Part shown: positions 1 to 7,225 of the stretch, piece by piece
Layout of the letters: every line of letters begins with the position of its first letter
How positions within the stretch are numbered: position 1 is the stretch's first letter
Source of the DNA: Actinocrinis sp046724665
GTDB taxonomy: Bacteria > Actinomycetota > Actinomycetes > Streptomycetales > Catenulisporaceae
NCBI GenBank assembly: GCA_046724665.1
Contig: JBKOWZ010000151.1
Span: 1-12,364, forward strand
Length of the DNA: 12,364 bases
Direction of reading: 5' to 3'
Notes under the pieces: model-generated
Database searches by the model: none
What the model saw: the letters and a program-made list of their open reading frames with translations, nothing else
What the model was told of the DNA's origin: nothing
Position numbers and translations under genes: made by a program

Positions 1-1534
1 GCGCGGCGCTCAGCGCTCCGGGCACGCAGGCCAGCCGCTCGCCGGCCAGGATCACCGCGCCCGGCTCGCGCAGCAGCCGCGCCGCGCGCAGCCCGGCCGC
101 GTCGAGTCCGGCCGCCTCGGTGCCGGCCGCCAGCGCGGTCAGGAACTCCGGCTCGGTGTGCGGCGCGGCCTTGAGCAGCGTGCCGTTCAGCTTGCGCAGC
201 CCGCGCGTCTCGACCGGCGCTATGGCGATGACCGCCGTGCGCGCCTTGCGCATCGCCTTGCGCAGCCGCAGGAACACGATCGGCGACTCGTCCTCGGGCT
301 CGAACCCGGCCAGCAGCACCGCCGGGGCCTTGTCCAGGTCCCGGTACGTCGTGGCCAGCTCGCCGCCGACCACCGGGCTGTTGCCGGCCACGTGCGCCGC
401 CAGGAACTCGGCCTCCTCGGCGGAGTGCGGCCGGGCCCGGAAGTCGATGTCGTTGGTGTCCAGGGCGACGCGCGCGAACTTCGCGTACGCGTACGCGTCC
501 TCCAGGGTGCTGCGTCCGCCGACGAGCACGCCGGCCGCGCCGCGCGCCGCGCGCAGCCCGGTGGCCGCCGCGTCGAGCGCCTCAGGCCACGAGGCCGGGA
601 CCAGTTCGCCGTCGCGGCGCACCAGCGGCTGGCGAATGCGGTCGGCGGCGGTGGCGTACTGGAAGGCCCAGCGCCCCTTGTCGCAGTTCCACTCCTCGTT
701 GACCTCGGGGTCCTCCCCGGCCAGCCGCCGGGTGACCTTGCCGCGCCGGTGGTCGGTGCGCAGCGCGCAGCCCGCGGCGCAGTGCTCGCAGGCGCTCGGC
801 GTGGAGACCAGGTCGAACGGCCGGGCGCGGAAGCGGTAGGCCGCGCCGGTAAGCGCGCCGACCGGGCAGATCTGCACGGTGTTGCCGGAGAAGTAGGAGC
901 TGAACTCCTGGTCCCCGGCCACCGAGATGCCGACCTGCTGGCTCGCGCCGCGCTCGATCAGCTCGATGAACGGGTCGCCAGCGATCTGCTCGGAGAAGCG
1001 GGTGCAGCGCGCGCACTGCACGCAGCGCTCGCGGTCGAGCAGCACCTGCGTGGAGAGGTTGATCGGCTTGGCGAAGGTGCGCTTCGGACCCTCGAAGCGG
1101 GTCTCGCCGCGGCCGTTGGACAGCGCCTGGTTCTGCAACGGGCACTCGCCGCCCTTGTCGCAGACCGGGCAGTCCAGCGGGTGGTTGATCAGCAGCAGTT
1201 CCATCACGCCGCGCTGCGCCTTGTCGGCGACCGGCGAGGAGTGCTGAGTCCTGACCACCATGCCTTCGCTGACCGTGGAGGTGCACGAGGCCAGCGGCTT
1301 GCGCTGCCCCTCCACATCGACCAGGCACTGGCGGCAGGCGCCGACCGGGTCGAGCAGCGGATGGTCGCAGAATCGCGGGATCGCGATGCCGAGCCGTTCG
1401 GCCACCCGGATGATCAGCTCGCCCTTGGGCGCGATGGTCGGGATGCCGTCTACGGTCAGCGAGACGTAGCCCTCGGGCACGGCCGGCGGCTCGCTCGCCC
1501 CGCCCTGGGCGGGCAGATTGGTGGTGACGGTCAT
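1..1534 (-). CDS. nuoG: NADH-quinone oxidoreductase subunit G (partial, C-terminus beyond window)
   Basis: This is the large iron-sulfur subunit of the peripheral arm of complex I, which passes electrons from NuoE/F towards NuoB. I translated about 511 residues; actinobacterial NuoG is usually around 800, so the C-terminal third is outside the window. Visible ligands are a 2Fe-2S ferredoxin-type set (C56, C67, C70, C84), a His-Cys3 4Fe-4S set (H118, C122, C125, C131), a second 4Fe-4S set (C171, C174, C177, C223), and C249, C252, C256, C284, which match the extra N7 cluster found in some bacterial complexes. A molybdopterin-oxidoreductase-like domain begins near residue 245. The ATG at 1534-1532 directly follows the nuoF stop (TAAATG), with GGGAG about nine bases upstream, so translation is probably coupled to nuoF. 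The identification is secure. The only damage is truncation by the window edge. Confidence 0.96.
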   Translation of the reverse strand, partial: MTVTTNLPAQGGASEPPAVPEGYVSLTVDGIPTIAPKGELIIRVAERLGIAIPRFCDHPLLDPVGACRQCLVDVEGQRKPLASCTSTVSEGMVVRTQHSSPVADKAQRGVMELLLINHPLDCPVCDKGGECPLQNQALSNGRGETRFEGPKRTFAKPINLSTQVLLDRERCVQCARCTRFSEQIAGDPFIELIERGASQQVGISVAGDQEFSSYFSGNTVQICPVGALTGAAYRFRARPFDLVSTPSACEHCAAGCALRTDHRRGKVTRRLAGEDPEVNEEWNCDKGRWAFQYATAADRIRQPLVRRDGELVPASWPEALDAAATGLRAARGAAGVLVGGRSTLEDAYAYAKFARVALDTNDIDFRARPHSAEEAEFLAAHVAGNSPVVGGELATTYRDLDKAPAVLLAGFEPEDESPIVFLRLRKAMRKARTAVIAIAPVETRGLRKLNGTLLKAAPHTEPEFLTALAAGTEAAGLDAAGLRAARLLREPGAVILAGERLACVPGALSAA

Positions 1535-2851
1535 TTACCGTGCTCCCGTCATGGCCAGTGCGGGCGCCCACGCGGTGGAGGCCGCCGGGTCGAAGGGGCA
1601 GCGGCCGAGGCGCAGGTGCTCCAGGTACTCGTCTCGGAAGTACTGGATCGAGGAGGTGATCGGCGAGGTGGCGCCGTCACCGAGCGCGCAGAAGGCGCGG
1701 CCGAGGATGTTGTCGGACAGGTCGAGCAGCTTCTCCAGGTCCGCCTCGGTGCCCTGTCCGGCTTCGAGCCGCTCGAGCACCTGGACCAGCCAGTACGTGC
1801 CCTCGCGGCACGGCGTGCACTTGCCGCAGGACTCGTGCTTGTAGAACTCGGTCCAGCGCAGCACCGCCCGCACGACGCAGACGGTCTCGTCGAAGATCTG
1901 GAGCGCGCGGGTGCCGAGCAGCGATCCGGCGGCGCCGACGCTCTCGTAGTCCAGCGGGACGTCGAGGTGATCGTCCGTCAGCAGCGGAGTGGAGGAGCCG
2001 CCGGGAGTCCAGAACTTCAGCCGGTGCCCGTAACGCACACCGCCGGACAGGTCGAGCAGCTCACGCAGCGTCAGGCCGAGCGGCCCCTCGTACTGCCCGG
2101 GCCGGGTGACGTGCCCGGAGAGCGAGTAGAGCACGAAGCCGGGCGACTTCTCGGTGCCGAAGGAGCGGAACCACTCCGCGCCCTCGCGCACGATCGCCGG
2201 CACCGACGCGATCGACTCGACGTTGTTCACGACGGTAGGGCTCGCATACAGGCCCTCGATCGCCGGGAACGGCGGCCGCAGCCGGGGCTGCCCGCGGTAT
2301 CCCTCCAGCGAGTCGAGCAGCGCCGTCTCCTCGCCGCAGATGTACGCGCCCGCCCCTGCGTGCACCACGATCTCCAGGTCGTATCCGGACCCGAGGATGT
2401 TCTTCCCGGCGTATCCGGCCTGGTACGCCTCGCGCACCGCCGCCTGGAGGCGCCGCAGCACGTGGACGACCTCGCCGCGCAGGTAGATGAAGGCGTGATT
2501 CGCACGGATCGCGTACGACGCGATGATGATGCCTTCGATCAGCTCGTGCGGGTTCGCCAGCAGGAACGGGATGTCCTTGCAGGTGCCCGGCTCCGACTCG
2601 TCGGCGTTGACCACGAGGTAGTGCGGCTTGTCGTCCCCCTGCGGGATGAAGGACCACTTCATCCCGGTAGGGAAGCCCGCGCCGCCGCGCCCGCGCAGCC
2701 CGGAGTCCTTGACCAGCTTGATCACGTCGTCCTGCGGCATGGCCAGCGCCTTGTGGATGGCCTGGTAGCCGTCGTGCCTGCGATAGCCCTCGAGCGTGTA
2801 CGAATGCGGATCGTCCCACGCCCGCGAGAGCACCGGCGTCAGTCTGCTCAT
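1535..2851 (-). CDS. nuoF: NADH-quinone oxidoreductase subunit F (NADH/FMN-binding)
   Basis: This 438-residue subunit oxidises NADH, holds the FMN and carries the N3 4Fe-4S cluster at the entry of complex I. The glycine-rich nucleotide site is at residues 53-66 (GRGGAGFPTG), followed by ESEPGTCKD at 85-93. The conserved FMN-site segment GAGAYICGEETAL is at 166-178. The N3 cysteines are C342, C345 and C348 in ESCGKCTPCREG, plus C388 in FCALGDG. The length is normal for the family. The start ATG at 2851 overlaps the nuoE stop as ATGA, with GGAGGGG a few bases upstream, so coupling to nuoE is likely. The stop TAA abuts the nuoG ATG. No expected residue is missing and the gene looks intact. Confidence 0.98.
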   Translation of the reverse strand: MSRLTPVLSRAWDDPHSYTLEGYRRHDGYQAIHKALAMPQDDVIKLVKDSGLRGRGGAGFPTGMKWSFIPQGDDKPHYLVVNADESEPGTCKDIPFLLANPHELIEGIIIASYAIRANHAFIYLRGEVVHVLRRLQAAVREAYQAGYAGKNILGSGYDLEIVVHAGAGAYICGEETALLDSLEGYRGQPRLRPPFPAIEGLYASPTVVNNVESIASVPAIVREGAEWFRSFGTEKSPGFVLYSLSGHVTRPGQYEGPLGLTLRELLDLSGGVRYGHRLKFWTPGGSSTPLLTDDHLDVPLDYESVGAAGSLLGTRALQIFDETVCVVRAVLRWTEFYKHESCGKCTPCREGTYWLVQVLERLEAGQGTEADLEKLLDLSDNILGRAFCALGDGATSPITSSIQYFRDEYLEHLRLGRCPFDPAASTAWAPALAMTGAR

Positions 2852-3603
2852 GCCCGCCCCTCCGCGTCAGACGCGCCGTCGCGCCGGGCGATCTTCAGCC
2901 CTTCCAGCGTCGCCGGACCGGCCGGGCCACCCGCGTGCACCGCGTCCGGCCGCTCGTCCTCGAACCCGGCGAGGATCCGCTCGGTCTCCTTGAAGGAGCA
3001 CAGCGCCGGTCCCCGGCTCGCCGTAACCTCGCGGCCCGCCAGCAGGTCGTCGACCAGCTGTACCGCGGTGGTCGGCGTCATGTTGTCGAAGAACTCCCAG
3101 TTGACCATCATCACCGGGGCGAAGTCGCAGGCCGCGTTGCACTCGATGTGCTCCAGCGTCAGCGAGCGCTCGCCCTGGCCCGGCGAGGTCTGCTCGTCGT
3201 TGCCGACCGCGAGGTGTCCCTTGAGCGTGGCGAAGATCTCGTCGCCGCCCATCACCGCGCACAGCGTGTTCGTGCACACCCCGACGTGGTAGTCGCCGAC
3301 CGGCTTGCGCTTGTACATCGAGTAGAAGCTCGACACCGCCGACACCTCGGCCGTCGAGAGCCCGAGCATCTCCGCGCAGAACTTGATGCCGTCGCCGGTG
3401 ACGTAGCCCTCCTCGGACTGCACCAGGTGCAGCAGCGGGAGCAGCGCCGAGCGCGGCCGGGGGTAACGCGCGATGAGCACTTGGGCATCCTTGACCAAGC
3501 GCTCACGCACCTCCGGCGCGTCGGCGTACGAAGTCTGCGTCGAGGGCGCGGTGGTGTCCGCACCCGGCAGGTGCGGTGCCCGGCCGATGGAGACGTCCGT
3601 CAC
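2848..3603 (-). CDS. nuoE: NADH-quinone oxidoreductase subunit E (2Fe-2S)
   Basis: This 251-residue subunit is of the 24-kDa type. It carries the N1a 2Fe-2S cluster and forms the NADH dehydrogenase module with NuoF and NuoG. A helical N-terminal region (about 30-95) precedes the thioredoxin-like 2Fe-2S domain. The ligands are C110 and C115 (VCTNTLC) and C155 and C159 (ECNAAC), the classic spacing. The reading frame stays open well upstream through nuoD, but the family alignment and the GTGA overlap with the nuoD stop support a GTG start at 3603, with GGAGGGG about eight bases upstream. About 70 C-terminal residues after position 180 extend beyond the core domain; this tail is Gly/Ala-rich near its end. 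The stop overlaps the nuoF start. Confidence 0.96.
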   Translation of the reverse strand: MTDVSIGRAPHLPGADTTAPSTQTSYADAPEVRERLVKDAQVLIARYPRPRSALLPLLHLVQSEEGYVTGDGIKFCAEMLGLSTAEVSAVSSFYSMYKRKPVGDYHVGVCTNTLCAVMGGDEIFATLKGHLAVGNDEQTSPGQGERSLTLEHIECNAACDFAPVMMVNWEFFDNMTPTTAVQLVDDLLAGREVTASRGPALCSFKETERILAGFEDERPDAVHAGGPAGPATLEGLKIARRDGASDAEGRA

Positions 3604-5015
3604 CGGTCCACCCCTCCCATCACCGGGTCGATCGAGGCGACGGCCACGATGACGTCCGCGACCATCGAGCCCTCGCACATCGCCGCGGTGGCCTGCAAGT
3701 TGTTGAACGAGGGATCGCGGAAGTGGACCCGGTACGGCCGGGTGCCCCCGTCCGACACCACGTGGCAGCCCAGCTCGCCCTTCGCCGACTCCACGGCCAC
3801 GTAGGCCTGTCCGGCCGGGACGTGGAAGCCCTCGGTCACCAGTTTGAAGTGGTGGATCAGGGCCTCCATGGACTCGCCCATGATGTGCCGGATGTGGTCG
3901 AGCGAGTTGCCCATGCCGTCGCCGCCGAGGGCCAGCTGCGCCGGCCAGGCGATCTTCTTGTCCTCGACCATCACCGGGCCCGGCTTGAGCTTGTCCAGGC
4001 ACTGCTCGACGATCTTCAGCGACTCGCGGATCTCGTCCATCCGCAGCCGGTACCGGCCGTACGCGTCACATGTGTCCCAAGTGCAGACCTCGAAGTCGTA
4101 CTGCTCGTATCCGCAGTACGGCTGAGCCTTCCTCAGATCATGGGGCAAGCCGGTCGAGCGCAGGACCGGCCCGGTGAGCCCCAGCGCCACACACCCGGTC
4201 AGGTCCAGATACCCGACGCCCTCGGTACGGCCCTTGAAGATCGCGTTCTCGTTGCACAGCGCCTCGATGTCCTTCATCCGCTTGGGCATCAGCGCCAGGA
4301 ACTCGCGCACCTTGTCCACCGCGCCCGGCGGCAGGTCCTGCGCCAGTCCCCCCGGCCGGATGTACGCGTGGTTCATCCGCAGGCCGGTGATCATCTCGAA
4401 GATGTCCAGCACCAGCTCCCGCTCGCGGAAGCCGAAGATCATCGCCGAGAGCGCGCCCATCTCCATCCCGCCGGTCGCGATACACACCAGGTGCGACGAG
4501 ATCCGGTTGAGCTCCATCAGCAGCACCCGGACCACGCTGGCCCGGTCGGGCACCTGCTCCTCGATGTCGAGCAGCTTCTCCACCGCGAGGCAGTAGGCCA
4601 CTTCCTGGAAGAACGGCGTGAGGTAGTCCATCCGCGTGACGAAGGTGGTGCCCTGCGTCCAGTTGCGGAACTCGAGATTCTTCTCGATGCCCGTGTGGAG
4701 GTACCCGATGCCCACCCGGGTCTCGGTGACGGTCTCGCCCTCGAGCTCCAGCACCAGGCGCAGCACCCCGTGCGTGGACGGATGCTGCGGCCCCATGTTG
4801 ACGACGATGCGCTCCTCGGGCGCCTCGCCGAGCGACTCGGCGATCTCGTCCCAGTCGCCGCCGGTGATCGTGAAGACGCGCGCGTCCCCCGCGTCGCCAG
4901 CGCCGTAGGGGTCGCCCTGGAGTTCTCCGGCCGCGAGCGCGGCCCCCGTCGTCGTCGAATTCGTGGAAGCGGGACCCGACATGTCTTCGGCCGCCCTCTC
5001 CGCTTGAACGGTCAC
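3600..5015 (-). CDS. nuoD: NADH-quinone oxidoreductase subunit D (49-kDa type)
   Basis: This 471-residue protein is related to the large subunit of NiFe hydrogenases and forms the quinone pocket with NuoB. The signature NMGPQHPSTHG lies at residues 73-83 and GYLHTGIEK at 104-112. The C-terminus ends in the conserved DPVMGGVDR. By offset against Thermus Nqo4 as I recall it, H82 and Y131 would match the quinone-contacting His38 and Tyr87. The first 45 or so residues are a low-complexity Ala/Gly/Thr leader, a little longer than in Streptomyces NuoD. The start is GTG at 5015-5013, overlapping the nuoC stop as GTGA, with GGAGG about eight bases upstream. NuoC and NuoD are separate genes here, unlike the fused enterobacterial form. 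Confidence 0.97.
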   Translation of the reverse strand: MTVQAERAAEDMSGPASTNSTTTGAALAAGELQGDPYGAGDAGDARVFTITGGDWDEIAESLGEAPEERIVVNMGPQHPSTHGVLRLVLELEGETVTETRVGIGYLHTGIEKNLEFRNWTQGTTFVTRMDYLTPFFQEVAYCLAVEKLLDIEEQVPDRASVVRVLLMELNRISSHLVCIATGGMEMGALSAMIFGFRERELVLDIFEMITGLRMNHAYIRPGGLAQDLPPGAVDKVREFLALMPKRMKDIEALCNENAIFKGRTEGVGYLDLTGCVALGLTGPVLRSTGLPHDLRKAQPYCGYEQYDFEVCTWDTCDAYGRYRLRMDEIRESLKIVEQCLDKLKPGPVMVEDKKIAWPAQLALGGDGMGNSLDHIRHIMGESMEALIHHFKLVTEGFHVPAGQAYVAVESAKGELGCHVVSDGGTRPYRVHFRDPSFNNLQATAAMCEGSMVADVIVAVASIDPVMGGVDR

Positions 5016-5746
5016 TGGTACGACCTCCGCTGGTCCGGGGCCGGAATCTGCGCGCCCTTGAACTCGACCGGGATGCCGCCGAGCGGGTAGTCCTTGCGCT
5101 GCGGGTGGCCGGGCCAGTCGTCCGGCATCAGGATCCTGGTCAGCGCGGGGTGGCCGTCGAAGACGATGCCGAACATGTCCCAGGCCTCGCGCTCGTGCCA
5201 GTCGACCGCCGGGTAAACCCCGTACAGCGACGGCAGGTGCGGGTCGCTGTCAGGACACGTGGTTTCCAGGTGGATCCGCCGGTTGTGCGTGATCGACATC
5301 AGCGGCACCATCACGTGCAGCTCGCGCCCGGCCTCCGCGGGGAAGTGCACCCCGGACACGCCGAGACACAGCTCGAACCGCAGCGCCGGGTCGTCCCGCA
5401 GCGTCCGCGCGACCTGCACGAGGTGCTCGCGCCGCACCTGGAACGTCAGCTGCCCCCGGTGCAGTATCACCCGCTCGATGGCGGTCTCCGGCGCGAGCCC
5501 CTGCTCGTCGAGCGCGCCGAACAGCTCGTTCTCGACCTCGTCGAAGTACGAGCCGTACGGCCGCGGCGACTGCCCCGGCAGCTCGATCCGGCGCACCAGG
5601 CGGCCGTAGCCCGAGGTGTCCCCGCCGCCCGCGGTCGGGAACATCCCCTTGCGGACCGCGACGACCTCGGCCTCCTGCACGGCCAGCGGCTGCGGCGTCT
5701 CCACCTCGGTGCCGGGCCCTCCGGGCCGGGACTGCTCGCCGCTCAC
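5012..5746 (-). CDS. nuoC: NADH-quinone oxidoreductase subunit C (30-kDa type)
   Basis: This 244-residue peripheral-arm subunit packs against NuoD and NuoB and carries no cofactor. The family signature is intact: ERE-WDMFGI at about 185-194, GHP-LTRILMPDDW at 198-211, then GHPQRKDYPLGG at 213-224. The first 45 residues are a variable acidic/glycine region, which is common in actinobacteria. The open frame reaches much further upstream, but that part runs across nuoB. A GTG at 5746 overlaps the nuoB stop as GTGA, has GAAGGGG about ten bases upstream and gives the usual family length, so I chose it. The stop overlaps the nuoD start by four bases. Confidence 0.96.
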   Translation of the reverse strand: MSGEQSRPGGPGTEVETPQPLAVQEAEVVAVRKGMFPTAGGGDTSGYGRLVRRIELPGQSPRPYGSYFDEVENELFGALDEQGLAPETAIERVILHRGQLTFQVRREHLVQVARTLRDDPALRFELCLGVSGVHFPAEAGRELHVMVPLMSITHNRRIHLETTCPDSDPHLPSLYGVYPAVDWHEREAWDMFGIVFDGHPALTRILMPDDWPGHPQRKDYPLGGIPVEFKGAQIPAPDQRRSYQ

Positions 5747-6297
5747 GCCAGCAGCCCCTTCATCTCGATCGTCGGCAGCGCCTTGAGCGCCGCCTCCTCC
5801 GCCGCGCGGGCCGCCTTCTGCCGGTCCACGCCGAGCGGCATGGCCTGGATCTCGGCGTGCAGCTTGAGGATCGCGTCCATCAGCATCTCCGGCCGCGGCG
5901 GACAGCCGGGCAGGTAGATGTCCACCGGCACGATGTGGTCCACGCCCTGGACGATCGCGTAGTTGTTGAACATCCCGCCGGACGACGCGCACACGCCCAT
6001 CGACAGGACCCACTTGGGGTTCGGCATCTGGTCGTAGATCTGGCGCAGCACCGGAGCCATCTTCTGGCTCACCCGCCCCGCCACGATCATCAGGTCCGCC
6101 TGTCTCGGCGAGGCCCGGAACACCTCCATCCCGAACCTGGCCAGGTCGTACCGGCCGGCCCCCGTCGCCATCATCTCGATGGCGCAGCAGGCCAGTCCGA
6201 AGGTGGCCGGCCACAGCGAGCCCTTGCGCATGTACCCGGCCAGACCCTCGACCGTGGAGAGCAGGAATCCGCTGGGAAGTTTCTCCTCGAGGCCCAT
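5743..6297 (-). CDS. nuoB: NADH-quinone oxidoreductase subunit B (N2 cluster)
   Basis: This 184-residue subunit is of the PSST type. It binds the terminal 4Fe-4S cluster N2, which hands electrons to menaquinone. Cluster ligands are the tandem C37-C38 (GLACCAIEMM), C103 (GVCASSGG) and C132 (YLPGCPPRP); the spacing matches Thermus Nqo6 exactly by offset. Residues 53-75 (LARFGMEVFRASPRQADLM) are typical for the family. The ATG at 6297 is preceded by GAGAGGGGG and gives the normal N-terminus (MGLEEKLPSGFLL). The frame is open further upstream, but that part lies within nuoA. A gap of 11 bases separates it from the nuoA stop, and its own stop overlaps nuoC. Confidence 0.97.
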   Translation of the reverse strand: MGLEEKLPSGFLLSTVEGLAGYMRKGSLWPATFGLACCAIEMMATGAGRYDLARFGMEVFRASPRQADLMIVAGRVSQKMAPVLRQIYDQMPNPKWVLSMGVCASSGGMFNNYAIVQGVDHIVPVDIYLPGCPPRPEMLMDAILKLHAEIQAMPLGVDRQKAARAAEEAALKALPTIEMKGLLA

Positions 6298-6308
6298 GGC
6301 GCCCCCTC

Positions 6309-6668
6309 TCAGTCCCAGTCCAGGCCGCCGCGCCGCCACACGTAGGCGTACGCGACCAGGACGGTGAGGACGAACAGAACCATCTCCGTCAGCCCGAACC
6401 AGCCGAGCGCGTCGAAGGCGACGGCCCACGGGTAGAGGAAGACGATCTCGATGTCGAAGACGATGAACAGCATCGCGACCAAGTAGTACTTGACCGGGAA
6501 CCGGCCGCCGCCGATCGGCTGCGGCGACGGTTCGATACCGCACTCGTAGCTGTCGTACTTGGCCCGGTTGTACCGTTTCGGACCGGTAAGCGAGCCGATG
6601 ACCACCGAGAAGACCGCGAATCCGCCCGCGATCAGCCCCAGGATCAGGATCGGCACGTACGTGTCCAC
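6309..6668 (-). CDS. nuoA: NADH-quinone oxidoreductase subunit A
   Basis: This 119-residue integral membrane subunit lies at the junction of the peripheral and membrane arms of complex I. Three hydrophobic helices are visible at about 4-28, 62-83 and 91-112. The conserved first-loop segment YECG is at 41-44 and the acidic FDIE is at 71-74 in the second helix; the C-terminus WRRGGLDWD is typical. The frame is open to 6824, but I place the start at the GTG at 6668 because it gives the usual 119 residues (VDTYVPILILG) and has GGAAAGG about 11 bases upstream. An alternative GTG four codons earlier sits too close to that ribosome site. It is the first gene of the operon. Confidence 0.95.
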   Translation of the reverse strand: MDTYVPILILGLIAGGFAVFSVVIGSLTGPKRYNRAKYDSYECGIEPSPQPIGGGRFPVKYYLVAMLFIVFDIEIVFLYPWAVAFDALGWFGLTEMVLFVLTVLVAYAYVWRRGGLDWD

Positions 6669-6808
6669 ACGCGCCGCCACCTTTCCGCCGCTAGTCGTAG
6701 TCCGCCGGCGTCGTCGTCGACGGGTGGCACTCACTCTGTCTGAGCCGAGACCGAGGCCTCGACCCGGCCAGAGCCGGAGCCGAAACCGGCCCCGCCGAAG
6801 ACCCACGC

Positions 6809-6826
6809 TCGTGAAGCCATTCACAA
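6809..6826 (-). promoter_or_regulatory. Candidate Rex operator (ROP) upstream of nuoA
   Basis: The minus strand reads TTGTGAATGGCTTCACGA. This matches the Rex operator pattern TTGTGAA-N4-TTCACAA at every defined position but one. Rex is the actinobacterial redox repressor that leaves DNA when NADH rises, and respiratory operons are its known targets in Streptomyces. The dyad centre is about 150 bases upstream of the nuoA start codon. Regulation by Rex is inferred from the motif and the gene downstream; no rex gene is in the window. Confidence 0.75.
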
Positions 6827-6867
6827 GCTGGGGGCAAGAATCGGCCGCAAGCTTGCCAACGACGGCA

Positions 6868-6873
6868 ATCCTA
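6868..6873 (-). promoter_or_regulatory. Possible -10 element for nuoA (TAGGAT)
   Basis: TAGGAT on the minus strand fits the actinobacterial TANNNT -10 form. It would start a transcript near 6861, placing the Rex-like operator at roughly +35 to +52, where a bound repressor could block elongation. I see no good -35 hexamer at 16-18 bases spacing, so this is a weak call. Confidence 0.3.
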
Positions 6874-6931
6874 CGGCCTGCCTTATGTGATCCTCGCCAC
6901 GGGTCACCCCTTCGGCCACCCGCCCGTCCGT

Positions 6932-6937
6932 AACGTA
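6932..6937 (-). promoter_or_regulatory. Possible activator-dependent -10 element (TACGTT)
   Basis: TACGTT on the minus strand is a TANNNT hexamer with no recognisable -35. The predicted start is near 6925, which puts the CRP-like dyad centre at about -44, close to the class II activator position. The inverted repeat at 6944-6964 would then cover the -35 region. This is a geometric inference only. Confidence 0.3.
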
Positions 6938-6943
6938 GTCCTT

Positions 6944-6964
6944 ACACAGCACTTTGTGCTGTGT
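6944..6964. promoter_or_regulatory. Perfect 9-bp inverted repeat, operator-like
   Basis: The arms ACACAGCAC and GTGCTGTGT are exactly complementary around a TTT centre. The element is 21 bp and sits in unique intergenic DNA about 276-296 bases upstream of nuoA. It overlaps the CRP-like dyad by three bases. It lacks the run of T expected of a terminator and resembles a binding site for a dimeric regulator. I do not recognise the regulator. Confidence 0.5.
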
Positions 6965-6977
6965 GATCTCCATCACG
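6962..6977. promoter_or_regulatory. CRP/FNR-like dyad
   Basis: TGTGATCTCCATCACG follows the TGTGA-N6-TCACA pattern with one outer mismatch and matches 13 of 16 positions of the E. coli CRP consensus TGTGATCTAGATCACA. Actinobacterial Crp proteins bind closely related sites. Rex also reads TGTGA half-sites at this spacing, but the inner bases (T and A rather than A and T) favour CRP. Confidence 0.5.
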
Positions 6978-7143
6978 CCCAGGTCAGGGCCCACAACACA
7001 AGTACGCAGGCTGTCGCGCCCCACCCGCGACGACCTCCGGATCCGCCGCCCAAAACCGCCCCCGCGCGTCCGACGCCCCCGCTGCGCCGCCGCCCCGAGG
7101 CGCCCGGCGATCGTCCACGATCCGGACGGCCGGCTTGATTTTC

Positions 7144-7164
7144 CGTTCTACGTCCTGTAGAAGG
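7144..7164 (-). terminator. Weak hairpin downstream of the reductase gene
   Basis: TTCTAC and GTAGAA pair exactly around GTCCT, and CC/GG extend the stem past one bulged base. It lies about 60 bases after the reductase stop codon. No T-run follows on the minus strand, so it is at best one of the U-less terminators seen in actinobacteria. A second small hairpin (GGCGA-TCT-TCGCC) lies just beside it at 7163-7175. Confidence 0.3.
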
Positions 7165-7225
7165 CGATCTTCGCCGTGGCGCCTGCGGCTCAACACGCCG
7201 CGCTGAACGCCTGCGGCCAGCCCGC

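Larger units (their letters stand above)
6669..7225. other. 557-base intergenic control region between nuoA and the reductase gene
   Basis: I find no convincing gene here. A 67-codon minus-strand frame (6821-7024) lacks the G/C third-position bias of the neighbouring genes. The half nearest nuoA (6669-6980) carries the operator-like dyads listed separately and two TANNNT-type -10 candidates. The part at 7000-7140 is GC-rich low-complexity sequence with no feature I can name. The end nearest the reductase gene has small hairpins and a 10-base direct repeat (CGCCTGCGGC at 7180 and 7208). A short palindrome CGAGGCCTCG lies at 6752-6761 in the likely leader. Since the reductase gene reads towards nuoA, the region is both its 3' flank and the nuo promoter region. 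Confidence 0.75.

Noticed and set aside
158..3292. Very long plus-strand open frame across nuoG, nuoF and nuoE
   Set aside because: It lies opposite three genes with intact family motifs and its product is a low-complexity Arg/Ala/Gly/Val string. High GC leaves the antisense frame free of stops.
3604..4002. Upstream extension of the nuoE frame
   Set aside because: It would overlap nuoD by about 400 bases and adds low-complexity residues absent from the family; the GTG at 3603 has a good ribosome site.
3576..5090. 504-codon plus-strand frame opposite nuoD
   Set aside because: Same antisense effect of high GC; no recognisable motif, while the minus strand encodes complete NuoD.
6821..7024. 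67-codon minus-strand frame upstream of nuoA
   Set aside because: Weak third-position G/C bias and no recognisable motif; it overlaps the operator-like dyads, which explain the sequence better.
7180..7217. 10-base direct repeat CGCCTGCGGC downstream of the reductase gene
   Set aside because: Two copies of a GC-rich 10-mer in such a GC-rich region can occur by chance; nothing else supports a role.
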